From contig NZ_JALGRF010000012.1 of the NCBI RefSeq assembly GCF_022815725.1, forward strand, positions 124,001 through 188,000: 64,000 bases of DNA. Direction: 5' to 3'. Below the pieces are notes generated by a model. It did not search any database. It was given only the letters and a program-made list of their open reading frames with translations, and was not told where the DNA came from. Every line of letters starts with the position of its first letter. Position 1 is the stretch's first letter. Positions 50,534-58,719 of the stretch are shown here, piece after piece. The stretch comes from Streptomyces sp. APSN-46.1 (GTDB taxonomy: Bacteria; Actinomycetota; Actinomycetes; Streptomycetales; Streptomycetaceae). The position numbers and the translations under genes are program-made.

Positions 50534-50550
50534 ATACCCATGAGGGGTAT
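50534..50550. promoter_or_regulatory. CsoR operator
   Basis: ATACCC-5 nt-GGGTAT is an inverted repeat with the G/C-tract half-sites known for CsoR repressors. It overlaps the csoR promoter region, 35 nt before the start codon, indicating copper-responsive autoregulation. Confidence 0.82.
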
Positions 50551-50585
50551 AGATCCCTCATTCCGGACCACGGGAGGACTCACTC

Positions 50586-50918
50586 ATGACCACCATCGAG
50601 GCGGGGGGCTCCGGAGCCGAGACTTCGGGGGCGGCGGTGCACGGGTACCACCACCAGAAGGACGAGCACCTCAAGCGGCTGCGGCGGATCGAGGGCCAGA
50701 TCCGCGGACTGCAGCGGCTCGTCGACGAGGACGTCTACTGCATCGACATACTCACGCAGGTCTCGGCGAGCACGAAGGCGCTCCAGTCCTTCGCGCTCCA
50801 GCTGCTGGAGGAGCACCTGCGCCACTGCGTGGCCGACGCGGCGGTCAAGGGCGGCGGAGAGATCGACGCCAAGGTCGAGGAAGCCACAAAGGCAATCGCC
50901 CGCCTGCTACGCACCTGA
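50586..50918 (+). CDS. csoR: Copper-sensing repressor CsoR
   Basis: This 110-residue all-helical repressor (DUF156/CsoR-RcnR family) releases DNA when it binds Cu(I). The copper ligands are C52 (DVYCID), H77 and C81 (EEHLRHC), the C-H-C set of true CsoR proteins. The first 20 residues are a disordered leader. The gene matches S. lividans CsoR closely in the core. It lies next to no copper pump here; its targets are elsewhere. Its own operator lies upstream. Confidence 0.94.
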   Translation: MTTIEAGGSGAETSGAAVHGYHHQKDEHLKRLRRIEGQIRGLQRLVDEDVYCIDILTQVSASTKALQSFALQLLEEHLRHCVADAAVKGGGEIDAKVEEATKAIARLLRT

Positions 50919-50935
50919 GCCAACCCAGCCCGGCC

Positions 50936-51095
50936 GGCAATCCAGCCCCGCCGGCGTTTGAGGCGCGGGGTCCGGGGCGGAGCCCCGATTCCAGCCCCGC
51001 CGGCGCTTGAGGCGATCCAGCCTCGCCGGCGTTTGAGGCGCGGGGTCCGGGGCGGAGCCCCAGGAGCCCGGGCGCAGCCCGGGGCCGCTCGCGCG
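50936..51095. repeat. Dispersed Streptomyces intergenic repeat, copy 4 (three cores)
   Basis: The core CGCCGGCG(T/C)TTGAGGCG occurs three times (about 50950, 50998 and 51025) with two GGGGCGGAGCCCC stems and one CCCGGGC-GCA-GCCCGGG stem. It fills the gap between the convergent csoR and small ORF genes. It looks like a local tandem duplication of the element. Confidence 0.85.
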
Positions 51096-51110
51096 GCGGC
51101 GCCGCACCTT

Positions 51111-51263
51111 TCAACCCCGCAAAACCATCAGCACCTCGTCGATGCGGTCCTGACTGAGCCGCTCCTCATCCGCCGTGGAGGCCGCGATGATCAGCTCACC
51201 GCACAGCTCGATCTCGGCGAGGGCCACGAAGTCCTGCACCGTCGTACCGCCTGCGGGAGTCAC
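51111..51263 (-). CDS. 50-residue conserved-looking hypothetical protein
   Basis: This small acidic protein of about 50 residues (core VQDFVALAEIELCGELIIAAS, then DRIDEVLMVLRG) is probably two helices. The GTG at 51263 is preferred because AGAGGTG lies 6 nt upstream. A GTG at 51272 is an alternative. The longer frame to 51341 has no SD. The function is unknown. Confidence 0.65.
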   Translation of the reverse strand: MTPAGGTTVQDFVALAEIELCGELIIAASTADEERLSQDRIDEVLMVLRG

Positions 51264-51410
51264 GCGTGTCACCTCTTTCTGCCGCCCTCGGTCGTCGGCG
51301 CGCTCGGCTTCAGCGTAGGGAGGGCGGGTCGCTGCGCGCATGACACGGATGGACCATTTCCGGATACCGGGCCATGACCCGATCGCACTGGTCTAGACCC
51401 TTCGCGGCGA

Positions 51411-52256
51411 CTACTCGGCGATCTTCCCGGCGTAAATGTCCCCGCTTGGGGGCAATACGACGGTCACCGGAGCCCCGAACTCGTAGAGCAGCGTCGTCGA
51501 GGAGACATCGATCACGCCATTGTTCTCGTAGGTGAACCGGTGCCGGACCTTCCGCAGCCGGCCCTCCTCGTCGAGGTACGCGTCGAACGGCACGGTGTCC
51601 TTGCTGAACCCTTTCGCCGCCGCCTCCAGTGCCCCCCTGACGTCCGGTGAGGCGCTGCGCGCGGCCCGCCCGATGTCGGTGGTGCCCCGGTAGTGCCGCA
51701 CCTTGGTACCCGCCACCTCGGTCTCGCCCACGTACGTCACCTCCTGCGCGCCGCGCAGCAGCTCGGCCGCGGCGAGGGGGTCGGTGGCCCCGCCCGTCAC
51801 CAGGTTTCCGTCCCCGAGGGTCGTGGTGTCGACGCGGACCCACTTGTCGTCGGGAACGCCCGCGCCGCGGTTCTTCATGTAGAGGGCGCCGGGCACCAGG
51901 AGCTCGGTGATGGGCCGGTGCTCGTCCTTGCCCGCCGCGTCGGCCGGGAGCATCACCAGGAGCTGGCCCATCCGGTTCTTGAAGTCCACGCCGCCCTCGC
52001 CGCGGATCGTGACGCGGGTGCCTCCGGTGGCCATCTCCATCGCGGTACGGGCCCGCGCGCTGCCGGTCCGCTCCAGCGTGTCGGCGGCTCCGCGGACCGC
52101 CGCCACCGGGTCCGGTGGGGGCCGGTCGTCGCTGCTCGCGCCGGCGGCCGCGCCGCCGCCGCACCCGCTGATCGCGGCCATGGCCACGGCCACGCCGACC
52201 GCGAGCACCGCCCCACCCGCACGCCCTCGCCGCCGCCTGTGCTGGTGCACCACCAT
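51411..52256 (-). CDS. Lipoprotein of LppX/LprG-like fold (putative)
   Basis: This 281-residue exported lipoprotein has an Arg-rich n-region, a hydrophobic run and lipobox ISGC near residue 32. The mature domain has the alternating beta pattern (MEMATGGTRVTIRGEGGVD, then VRHYRGTTDI, then VRHRFTYEN) of LolA/LppX-like lipid-binding proteins. A family match is suspected, not proven. The start could also be an upstream in-frame ATG at 52304. The gene appears monocistronic. Confidence 0.75.
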   Translation of the reverse strand: MVVHQHRRRRGRAGGAVLAVGVAVAMAAISGCGGGAAAGASSDDRPPPDPVAAVRGAADTLERTGSARARTAMEMATGGTRVTIRGEGGVDFKNRMGQLLVMLPADAAGKDEHRPITELLVPGALYMKNRGAGVPDDKWVRVDTTTLGDGNLVTGGATDPLAAAELLRGAQEVTYVGETEVAGTKVRHYRGTTDIGRAARSASPDVRGALEAAAKGFSKDTVPFDAYLDEEGRLRKVRHRFTYENNGVIDVSSTTLLYEFGAPVTVVLPPSGDIYAGKIAE

Positions 52257-52387
52257 CGCCTGCCAACCCCCAACGCATGACCGCTGTTTGCCCGAGGCCC
52301 CCACCCGCTCCGGTTAACGAGGTCCGGGGTTTCCCGTCACGGGCCGCGGCCGCGCCGGGAGCGGCCGGTCCCCGGTACCGTGGTGGC

Positions 52388-52612
52388 GTGGATCCGCAAT
52401 CGAAGGCGCCGCCCAGCCCTCCGCTTGGCTCGCTGCCCCTCCCGCGCACCCCCGCGGAGCCGGCGCAGCCGCCCACCGGTCACAGCACGAGCACCACCGA
52501 GCGCGGGTCGTTCTGCCTGGCCGTCTGCAGCTGCGGCTGGACCGGCCCGGCCCGCCGCTCCCGCGACCTCGCCCGCAAGGACGCCACCCGGCACACCCCG
52601 AACCAGGAGTAG
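52388..52612 (+). CDS. Small hypothetical protein with CxC motif
   Basis: This 74-residue frame from GTG 52388 has a Pro-rich N-terminal half. The C-terminal half FCLAVCSCGWTGPARRSRDLARKDA looks like a small metal-binding or nucleic-acid-binding knuckle. No clear SD is seen. The function is unknown, and a chance frame cannot be excluded. Confidence 0.5.
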   Translation: MDPQSKAPPSPPLGSLPLPRTPAEPAQPPTGHSTSTTERGSFCLAVCSCGWTGPARRSRDLARKDATRHTPNQE

Positions 52613-52789
52613 ACCCGCACCCCAGCACCGCCCCTGGCCCGGCCCCAGCACCTCCCCGGCAGGGGCACGCGCAACCGGACCCGGGCTCAACCGGCCACGC
52701 GCTCAGCGCGGGCCCGGGCTCCCGCGATCAGGTCGCCCGTTCGGACGGCCCGGCTGGCCGGCCCGTCCGGGAGCGGATGCCCTTGAGTC

Positions 52790-53023
52790 ATGCCAGGACC
52801 CGCGCCCCGCCTCGCCGCCCTCCTCTGGGCCCTGCTCATCGCCTTGACCCCCGCGGCCGCGGCCACGGCACGGCCCGTGGGCTCGGCGGACGGCCCGGCC
52901 GACGTGGCCCTGGCCGTCGGGCTCACCACCGCCGCGTCCGTCGCCACCGGGCTGTGGCTGCGCTCCCGCTACAGACGCGATGAGGCCGACGGAGGCCCGG
53001 GCACCGAGAGCGGCGAGCCGTGA
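52790..53023 (+). CDS. Small hypothetical membrane protein
   Basis: This 77-residue protein has a signal-like or transmembrane helix (about 8-26), a second hydrophobic stretch (about 40-56) and a basic/acidic tail (RSRYRRDEADGG). Its stop codon overlaps the start of a 36-codon ORF (GTGA). The function is unknown. Confidence 0.55.
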   Translation: MPGPAPRLAALLWALLIALTPAAAATARPVGSADGPADVALAVGLTTAASVATGLWLRSRYRRDEADGGPGTESGEP

Positions 53024-53130
53024 GCCCCCGCCCCCGACCGGCGGCGATCCGCCTCTGCTTCGGGGCGGCGGGGCTGTGCCTGCTGGCGGCCGTACTGCTC
53101 TCCCTATGGGAGTCCTACGCGCACACGTAA
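53020..53130 (+). CDS. 36-residue single-helix membrane peptide
   Basis: This is a GTG-started frame overlapping the previous stop by four bases. It encodes a basic N-terminus (SPRPRPAAIR), one hydrophobic helix (LCFGAAGLCLLAAVLLSLW) and the end ESYAHT. The coupling and the clean transmembrane profile support reality. The function is unknown. Confidence 0.5.
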   Translation: MSPRPRPAAIRLCFGAAGLCLLAAVLLSLWESYAHT

Positions 53131-53150
53131 CGGCGGCGTGCGCTCAGGGC

Positions 53151-53858
53151 TCAGGCCGCCAGGTCGCTCTCCCGCGTGAGCCCCGGCGGCGGGGTCTGCG
53201 CCAGCCCGACCGGGCGGGCCAGTACGCGGTCCTTCGCCCGCACCAGCCGCCCGACCCGCGGGGAGCGGGCCACCGCCCGTACCACCGGGGTCAGCAGCGC
53301 CATCGCGAGCGGCGCCAGCAGCAGGACGACGGCGGTGCCGAGCGCGAGACCGCCGATGACGTCGGTCGGGTAGTGCACGCCCATGTACACGCGGCAGGCG
53401 CCCTCCAGCAGCGCCAGCCCGATCCCGATGAAGCCAAGCTTCCGGTTCGCGATGAACAGGCCCACGCCGAGCGCCATGGCGAGGGTGGCGTGGTCGCTGA
53501 CGAAGGAGAAGTCGCTCTTGCCGAGGCCGGGTTCGAGGACCTCCAGCCCGGCGTGCTGCCGGAACGGCCGCGGCCGCCCGACGAGCTCCCGCAGCGGGAT
53601 GTTCACGAGCAGGGCGATCCCGGCGGCGAGCGGGGCCCAGACCAGCGCCGCGAACGTTTCGACGGCCGTGGCCTCGTCCTGCCGGCGGGCGCCGCGCCAG
53701 CACCACAGCACGAGCAGCACCAGGGCGAGCAGGATCCCGTACTCACCGATGAGGCCGACGGCCCGGTCGAGCCCGCTCGGGGCATGCCGGGCCAGCCCGT
53801 TGATCTCGTACAGCAGGCTTACGTCCACGTTCGGCCCACCGGTCGTGAGTCCAGCCAT
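53151..53858 (-). CDS. PAP2-family membrane phosphatase
   Basis: This 235-residue protein has five to six hydrophobic helices and the three PAP2 motifs: VGRPRPF (motif 1), FVSDHA (motif 2, with Asp in place of Gly) and RVYMGVHYPTDVIGG (motif 3, catalytic His and Asp). Members remove phosphate from undecaprenyl pyrophosphate or phosphatidic acid. The start ATG at 53858 has AAGGGG about 10 nt upstream; an in-frame extension to 53936 is not needed. Confidence 0.88.
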   Translation of the reverse strand: MAGLTTGGPNVDVSLLYEINGLARHAPSGLDRAVGLIGEYGILLALVLLVLWCWRGARRQDEATAVETFAALVWAPLAAGIALLVNIPLRELVGRPRPFRQHAGLEVLEPGLGKSDFSFVSDHATLAMALGVGLFIANRKLGFIGIGLALLEGACRVYMGVHYPTDVIGGLALGTAVVLLLAPLAMALLTPVVRAVARSPRVGRLVRAKDRVLARPVGLAQTPPPGLTRESDLAA

Positions 53859-54056
53859 GGCTTGCGGCCCCTTGCCCTTGCCTAGGTCCCCTGCGAGCGC
53901 ACCCCGGTGTGCGCCCCTTCGCCCCCAGTTGATCAACCCCCGCGCCCATGGAACGCCCGTTCTGAACGAAGGGTTCCACTCTCCACGGAATGATCACTGC
54001 AACGTTATCGAAGAGTGACTCATCGTCGCAGCTCAAGGCCTCTGCCTAACGGAGAG

Positions 54057-55082
54057 TCACGAGGTCTTTCCGGCCGCCGCCTTCGGGCTCGGCAGGGCCT
54101 GCGCCCCGTCCTTGGTCACCCGGGTCGCACCGAAGTAGTCAGGCGTGTCGATCTTGTCGAAGCGGATCACCGCGCCGGTGTACGGGGCGTTGATCATGTA
54201 CCCGCCGCCCACGTAGAGGCCGACGTGATGGATCTCCCGCGAGTTCGCCAGATCGTAGGAGAAGAACACCAGATCACCGGGGAGCAGTTCGGCCCGCGAG
54301 GGGTGAGCCCCCGCGTTGTACTGGTCGTTGGCGACGCGCGGCAACTCGATGCCCACCGTCTCGTACGCGGCCTTCGTGAGCCCCGAGCAGTCGAAGCGGC
54401 CGTCCTGGTCGGCCGTTCCGTTGCCGCCCCACAGGTACGGGGTGCCGAGCTGCTTCTGCGCGAAGTAGATGGCCCCGGCGGCCTGCTGGGACGGCGCGAC
54501 CCGGCCGACCGGCCGCGCGAAGCTCTGGGCCAGGGTCGTGATCGTCTTCACGTACCCCTGGGTCTCCTTGTACGGCGGCACCCCGCCATATTTGATGACC
54601 GCGTACGCCCCCGCGTTGTAAGCCGCGAGCATGTTCTTCGTCGCGTCGCCCGGCACCCGGGCCACGTCCTTGGCCAGTTCGCAGTCGTACGAAGCCGCCG
54701 AGGGGATCGCGTCGTTGGGATCCCAGATGTCCCGGTCGCCGTCGCCGTCACCGTCGATGCCGTGACCCGCCCAGGTGCCCGGGATGAACTGCGCGATACC
54801 GCGCGCGTCCGCCGGGCTGACGGCCGTCGGGTTCCAGCCGCTCTCCGAGTACAGCTGGGCGGCCAGCAGCGGCGGGCTGATCGCCGGGCACAGGGCGCCC
54901 CACTTCTGCACCAGCGCCTGGTACTTCCCCGGTACGGCCCCCTTCACGAGCCCGACCGCCGGGCCGCCGGCCCTGGCTCCCACCAGTCCCGCCGCAGCCG
55001 AGTAGGTACCGACAACGAGCAGTACGAGGAAGCTCAGGCACAGCCCGACTCCGATCCCGCCTGCCATCCAGAATCTGCGCAC
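54057..55082 (-). CDS. Bifunctional SLT + NlpC/P60 peptidoglycan hydrolase (VirB1-like)
   Basis: This 341-residue exported wall hydrolase has an N-terminal membrane anchor (7-30), a soluble lytic transglycosylase domain (about 60-175; catalytic Glu in LYSESGWNPTAVS, then GIAQFIPGTWA and AYNAGAYAV), and a C-terminal NlpC/P60 endopeptidase (Cys in FDCSGL, His in IHHVGLYVGG). This two-domain layout is typical of the VirB1 counterparts in Gram-positive conjugation systems. It lies 3.6 kb from the T4SS-like operon, on the other strand. GTG start with SD GGGAGGG. Confidence 0.92.
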   Translation of the reverse strand: MRRFWMAGGIGVGLCLSFLVLLVVGTYSAAAGLVGARAGGPAVGLVKGAVPGKYQALVQKWGALCPAISPPLLAAQLYSESGWNPTAVSPADARGIAQFIPGTWAGHGIDGDGDGDRDIWDPNDAIPSAASYDCELAKDVARVPGDATKNMLAAYNAGAYAVIKYGGVPPYKETQGYVKTITTLAQSFARPVGRVAPSQQAAGAIYFAQKQLGTPYLWGGNGTADQDGRFDCSGLTKAAYETVGIELPRVANDQYNAGAHPSRAELLPGDLVFFSYDLANSREIHHVGLYVGGGYMINAPYTGAVIRFDKIDTPDYFGATRVTKDGAQALPSPKAAAGKTS

Positions 55083-55103
55083 CCGTCAACCCTCCCCCAT
55101 GCC

Positions 55104-55120
55104 CGCAGCTTTCGGCTGCG
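55104..55120 (-). promoter_or_regulatory. Hairpin just upstream of the SLT-NlpC gene SD
   Basis: CGCAGC-5 nt-GCTGCG forms a small perfect stem about 10 nt before the GGGAGGG Shine-Dalgarno. It could modulate translation. I looked for the c-di-AMP riboswitch often found before wall hydrolases and did not see it. Confidence 0.35.
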
Positions 55121-55295
55121 AAATGTCCGTGTCGTCGCTTTCGCTACGCCAGTCGGCAGTACGCCTCGTCCACACCCCCGCAGCAGCCATCCTCGGCGCC
55201 GGAGAACACCGCCGTCCAGACCCCCTCGGGCGCACGGGGGGTGAACAGGCGCAACCCCGGCGCCGGCCCGGCGCTATCCGGGCGCTGTCCCGGGA

Positions 55296-56165
55296 CTATC
55301 TCCGGGCCACGAAAAGACTCTGCGCGCTCCGTCCGATCGGGCCCTTCTCGTCGTGCAGCCGGGCGTCGGCGAGGCCGATACCGGCCGCGTCCACACTCGT
55401 ACGGGCCTCCACGCACGCCCATTCTCCGACGGGATGGCGGTGCAGATGCACCGTCAGGTCCGAGTTGATGAAGACGAACCGGCCGAAGTCCATGACCGAA
55501 CTGATGCCGTTGCCCGAATCGGCCGCGATCAGCACCCGGTCCAGGGGCTTGACGTCCTCCCCCGCGATGAGCGGGACCTTCATCCGCATCCAGCAGGTGC
55601 CCGGGCCCAGTTCCACGAACGCACCCTCGGTGAAGCGGGTCTCCATGGCCGAGTGGTAGCCGGTCTCCCACGGCACCGGGAAGAACGGCGTCACCTCCAC
55701 CTCCCCGGGCGGCGGCAGCAGCGGCCCCGCGGCCGCGGCCGGCACCGCCTCCGGCGCCACCCGGATCCGCAGGGCGCGCGCGAGCATCACCGGCGCGGCC
55801 CCGGGCGGCGCCAGGGCCGCCTCGACCACCTCCGTACTACGGCCCGCCCGCAGCACGCTGGTGGTGACCTCCAGCGGCCCGATCGGCACCGGGCGCAGGA
55901 TCTCGTACGTGATCCGGGCGATCCGCATGTCCTCGCGGGCCCCGTCCCGGTCCTCGACGGCCCGCCCGAGCAGCGCGGCCGGCGGCCCGGCATGCTGCGA
56001 GCCCGGGTCCCACGGCCCGCGGGTGTAGGCGGTGGCCAGGAACCGGCCCGCTCCGACCCGCTCGAAGAACCCCTCGGCGGCACTCTCGACGGCACCCTCG
56101 GCAAGACTCTCGGCAACACTCTCGCCGGCATTCCCGGCAGCGGCAGCAGCACCCATGCCCGGCAC
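55296..56165 (-). CDS. Thioesterase-like (double hotdog) protein
   Basis: This 289-residue protein has two hotdog-like halves: RGPWDPGSQHAGPPAALLGRAVE begins the first and DRVLIAADSGNGISSVMDF the second, with the NSDLTVHLHRHP strand after it. This is the acyl-CoA thioesterase/TesB-like arrangement. The first 30 residues are an Ala/Glu-rich repeat (ESVAESLAEGAVESAAEG) probably outside the fold. ATG 56156 is an alternative start. The substrate is unknown. Confidence 0.85.
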   Translation of the reverse strand: MPGMGAAAAAGNAGESVAESLAEGAVESAAEGFFERVGAGRFLATAYTRGPWDPGSQHAGPPAALLGRAVEDRDGAREDMRIARITYEILRPVPIGPLEVTTSVLRAGRSTEVVEAALAPPGAAPVMLARALRIRVAPEAVPAAAAGPLLPPPGEVEVTPFFPVPWETGYHSAMETRFTEGAFVELGPGTCWMRMKVPLIAGEDVKPLDRVLIAADSGNGISSVMDFGRFVFINSDLTVHLHRHPVGEWACVEARTSVDAAGIGLADARLHDEKGPIGRSAQSLFVARR

Positions 56166-56207
56166 GCTACCGACAGGTAACCCGCGCCGCCAGGACTTCC
56201 GGCAACC

Positions 56208-56816
56208 TCAACGGGCGAAGCCCAGCCCGACCCCCAGCCCCACCAGCACCGAGCCGATGGCCCGGTTCAGGGCCTTCTGCGCCTTCAGCATCCGGTCGCG
56301 CAGCCGGGAGTTCGAGAAGAACAGCGCCACCGCGCCGAACCAGGCCAGATGCGCCGCCGCCATGAACAGCCCGTAGCCCGCCTGCTGCCACACCGGGGTC
56401 TCGGCGTTGACCACCTGGGTGAACGTGGACACCACGAACAGCGTGGTCTTCGGGTTGAGCACGTTGGTGAGGAACCCGGACCGCAGCGCCCCCAGCCGGG
56501 TCAGCCGCGGCTTCGACTCCAGATCCACGGTCAGTTCGGCCCGCGCCCGGAACGTGCGGATGCCGATCCACACCAGGTACGCGGCGCCCGCCAGCTTGAT
56601 CGCCGTGAACAGCGCGGTCGAGGAGGCGATCAGCAGACCGACCCCGAGCATCGTGTACGAGACGTGCACCAGCACGCCGGCGGCGACCCCCGCCGCCGCG
56701 AACAGGCCCGTAGGACGTCCGTACAGGTAGCTGTTGCGGACCACCATGGCGAAATCGGCGCCCGGGCTGATCACGGCGAGGAGGGTGATGACGGCGACTG
56801 CGATCACTTCTGTCAT
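56208..56816 (-). CDS. LysE-family amino acid exporter
   Basis: This 202-residue membrane protein has six hydrophobic helices and the family motif ISPGADFAMVVRNS near the N-terminus; helix 3 YLVWIGIRTF and LTNVLNPKTTLFVV are also conserved. It probably exports an amino acid such as homoserine lactone, threonine or lysine analogues. The start ATG at 56816 gives the usual MTEVIAVAVI. It is divergent from the GNAT gene; the 125-nt gap contains repeated GACGCCCGG(A/G)CAC stretches. Confidence 0.9.
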   Translation of the reverse strand: MTEVIAVAVITLLAVISPGADFAMVVRNSYLYGRPTGLFAAAGVAAGVLVHVSYTMLGVGLLIASSTALFTAIKLAGAAYLVWIGIRTFRARAELTVDLESKPRLTRLGALRSGFLTNVLNPKTTLFVVSTFTQVVNAETPVWQQAGYGLFMAAAHLAWFGAVALFFSNSRLRDRMLKAQKALNRAIGSVLVGLGVGLGFAR

Positions 56817-56941
56817 GCACGGATGCTCGCCCCTCACCCCGCCGCCGATCAAGCGCATTCGGAATACGGGCACTTGACGCCCGGACACCGGAGACCAGAT
56901 ACCCGAACGCGCGGACGCCCGGGCACTCGGATACTTGCGGC

Positions 56942-57472
56942 ATGCCCCTCCCCACCCTCCTACGCCCCTTCCGCCCCGCCGACGACGCCGCGCTCCTGCT
57001 CGACTGGATCACCGGCCCCACCGAACTCATCACCTGGGCGGGGCCCTCCTTCACCTGGCCGCTCGACCACGCCCAGCTCGCCGCCTACGCCGCCGAACCC
57101 GGCCGGCACACCTTCACGGCCGTAACCGCTGTGACGGCCGTGACCGCCGTGGAACGCCCCGTGGGCCACATCTCCCTGCGCCGCCACACCGACGCCCCGG
57201 GCGCCCGCCTCGGCCGGGTCCTCATCGCCCCCGAGGCCCGCGGCCAGGGCCTCGGCGAGCAGCTGCTCACCCTGGCGATCGAGCGCGGCTTCGGCGAGCT
57301 GGGCCTGCCCGAGATCGATCTCGGCGTCTACGCCCACAACACCCCGGCCGTCCGCCTCTACGAGAAGCTCGGATTCCGCACGGAGCAGGTCCTCCGGGAC
57401 GTCGAGCTGGTCGACGGCGTCCGGTGGAGCGCCCTCCAGATGCGCCTGGTCTCCCCGCACCAGGGACAATGA
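56942..57472 (+). CDS. GNAT-family N-acetyltransferase
   Basis: This 176-residue protein has the acetyl-CoA motif LGRVLIAPEARGQGLGEQLL and the following YAHNTPAVRLYEKLGF of RimJ/RimL-type enzymes. An in-frame TAV repeat (VTAVTAVTAVTAV, about 58-70) interrupts a loop. The substrate is unknown. Its stop is 4 nt before the next gene's GTG, so they are one transcription unit. Confidence 0.88.
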   Translation: MPLPTLLRPFRPADDAALLLDWITGPTELITWAGPSFTWPLDHAQLAAYAAEPGRHTFTAVTAVTAVTAVERPVGHISLRRHTDAPGARLGRVLIAPEARGQGLGEQLLTLAIERGFGELGLPEIDLGVYAHNTPAVRLYEKLGFRTEQVLRDVELVDGVRWSALQMRLVSPHQGQ

Positions 57473-57476
57473 GGAG

Positions 57477-58289
57477 GTGTCCTCCGCCACCACCCCCGCC
57501 CTACAGGCAGACTGCGCGAACTGCTTCGCGCTGTGCTGCGTCGCCCTCCCCTTCGCCAAGTCCCACGACTTCGCCGTGAACAAGGCCGCCGGAACCCCCT
57601 GCAAGAACCTCCAGCAAGACTTCCGCTGCGGCATCCACACCCGGCTGCGCGACAAGGGCTTCCCCGGCTGCACCGTCTTCGACTGCTTCGGCGCGGGCCA
57701 GCAGGTCTCCCAGGTCACCTTCGGCGGCCGGGACTGGCGCGGCGATCCGGAGACCTCCCGCCAGATGTTCGAGGTCTTCCCGGTCATGCGGCAGCTGCAC
57801 GAGCTGCTCTTCTACATCACCGAGGCCCTCGCCCGCCCGGCGGCGGCCCCGCTCCACGCCGACCTCCGCGCGGCGCTGGCCAAGACCGCGGAAGCGACCC
57901 GGGCGGACGCGGACACCCTGGCCCCCTTCGACGTCGGCGCCCTCCGCCAGGAGATCAACACGCTGCTCCTCAAGACCAGCGAGCTCGTCCGCGCCACGTC
58001 CCCGGCCCGCAAGAAGAACCACCGCGGCGCCGACCTGATGGGCGCCCGCCTCTCCGGCGCGGACCTGCGCGGCGCCAACCTGCGCGGCGCCTACCTGATC
58101 GCCGCCGACCTCCGCCGCGCCGACCTCCGCACCGCCGACGTGATCGGCGCGGACCTGCGCGACGCCAACCTGCGCGGCGCGGACCTCCGCGACGCCCTCT
58201 TCCTCACCCAGCCCCAACTCAACGCCGCCCAGGGCGACCCCACCACCAAAATCCCCGCGTCCCTCGCCCGCCCCGCCCACTGGACCTGA
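57477..58289 (+). CDS. Cys-cluster (YkgJ-like) protein fused to pentapeptide repeats
   Basis: This 270-residue protein starts with a cysteine-rich zinc or iron-cluster module of YkgJ type (C13, C16, C20, C21, then C42, C51, C65, C70). A helical middle follows, then a C-terminal right-handed beta-helix of pentapeptide repeats (A(D/N)L(R/x)G, about 176-240). The combination is unusual. The function is unknown; pentapeptide repeats often mimic DNA or bind proteins. The GTG start is abutted by GAGGAG with almost no spacing. Confidence 0.8.
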   Translation: MSSATTPALQADCANCFALCCVALPFAKSHDFAVNKAAGTPCKNLQQDFRCGIHTRLRDKGFPGCTVFDCFGAGQQVSQVTFGGRDWRGDPETSRQMFEVFPVMRQLHELLFYITEALARPAAAPLHADLRAALAKTAEATRADADTLAPFDVGALRQEINTLLLKTSELVRATSPARKKNHRGADLMGARLSGADLRGANLRGAYLIAADLRRADLRTADVIGADLRDANLRGADLRDALFLTQPQLNAAQGDPTTKIPASLARPAHWT

Positions 58290-58719
58290 GCCCACCACCG
58301 GCCGCACACCTGTGCGCCCCTCGCGCATCCACCCGCCCCCGGGTCCCGCGATGGTGTGCGCTCAGCCCGATACGGTGAGCCGTACGACTCCGCCCACCCC
58401 CAACGGGGCGGCGCACCACCCCGGCGGCACGCGCCCCCACTGCGCCGAACGGCGGCCCCTCACTCGGACCCTCGTACGCCGGGACGACAATTCATTGCCC
58501 GGCGTCACCCCCCGTGATACACAGAGTGACCATACGTTTCTTTCACATACACACCACCCCCGCCCAGGTCAGAGCACAGGGCGGGACGCGGGTAGGGAGA
58601 TCGGCCAAAGAGAGCCGTCAAGTCGACATACGACGGCGATTTCATCAGCGAAGATAGTACGTACCCCATGCCGTCGGGCACGGGCAACCGGAACTACCCA
58701 TACAGGGGCGGTGAGTTAC
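58290..58719. other. Long 5' region of the T4SS-like operon
   Basis: About 430 nt without an SD-led ORF; open frames here are shadows. A comparatively AT-rich patch (58495-58660) is the likely promoter zone, with several TANNNT strings (for example around 58652-58660). I see no clear operator. The length suggests a regulated promoter or a long leader. Confidence 0.45.

Noticed and set aside
55083..55295. c-di-AMP (ydaO) riboswitch before the SLT-NlpC gene
   Set aside because: Such riboswitches often precede Streptomyces wall hydrolases, but I could not find the conserved core in this leader or before the NlpC gene at 5810.
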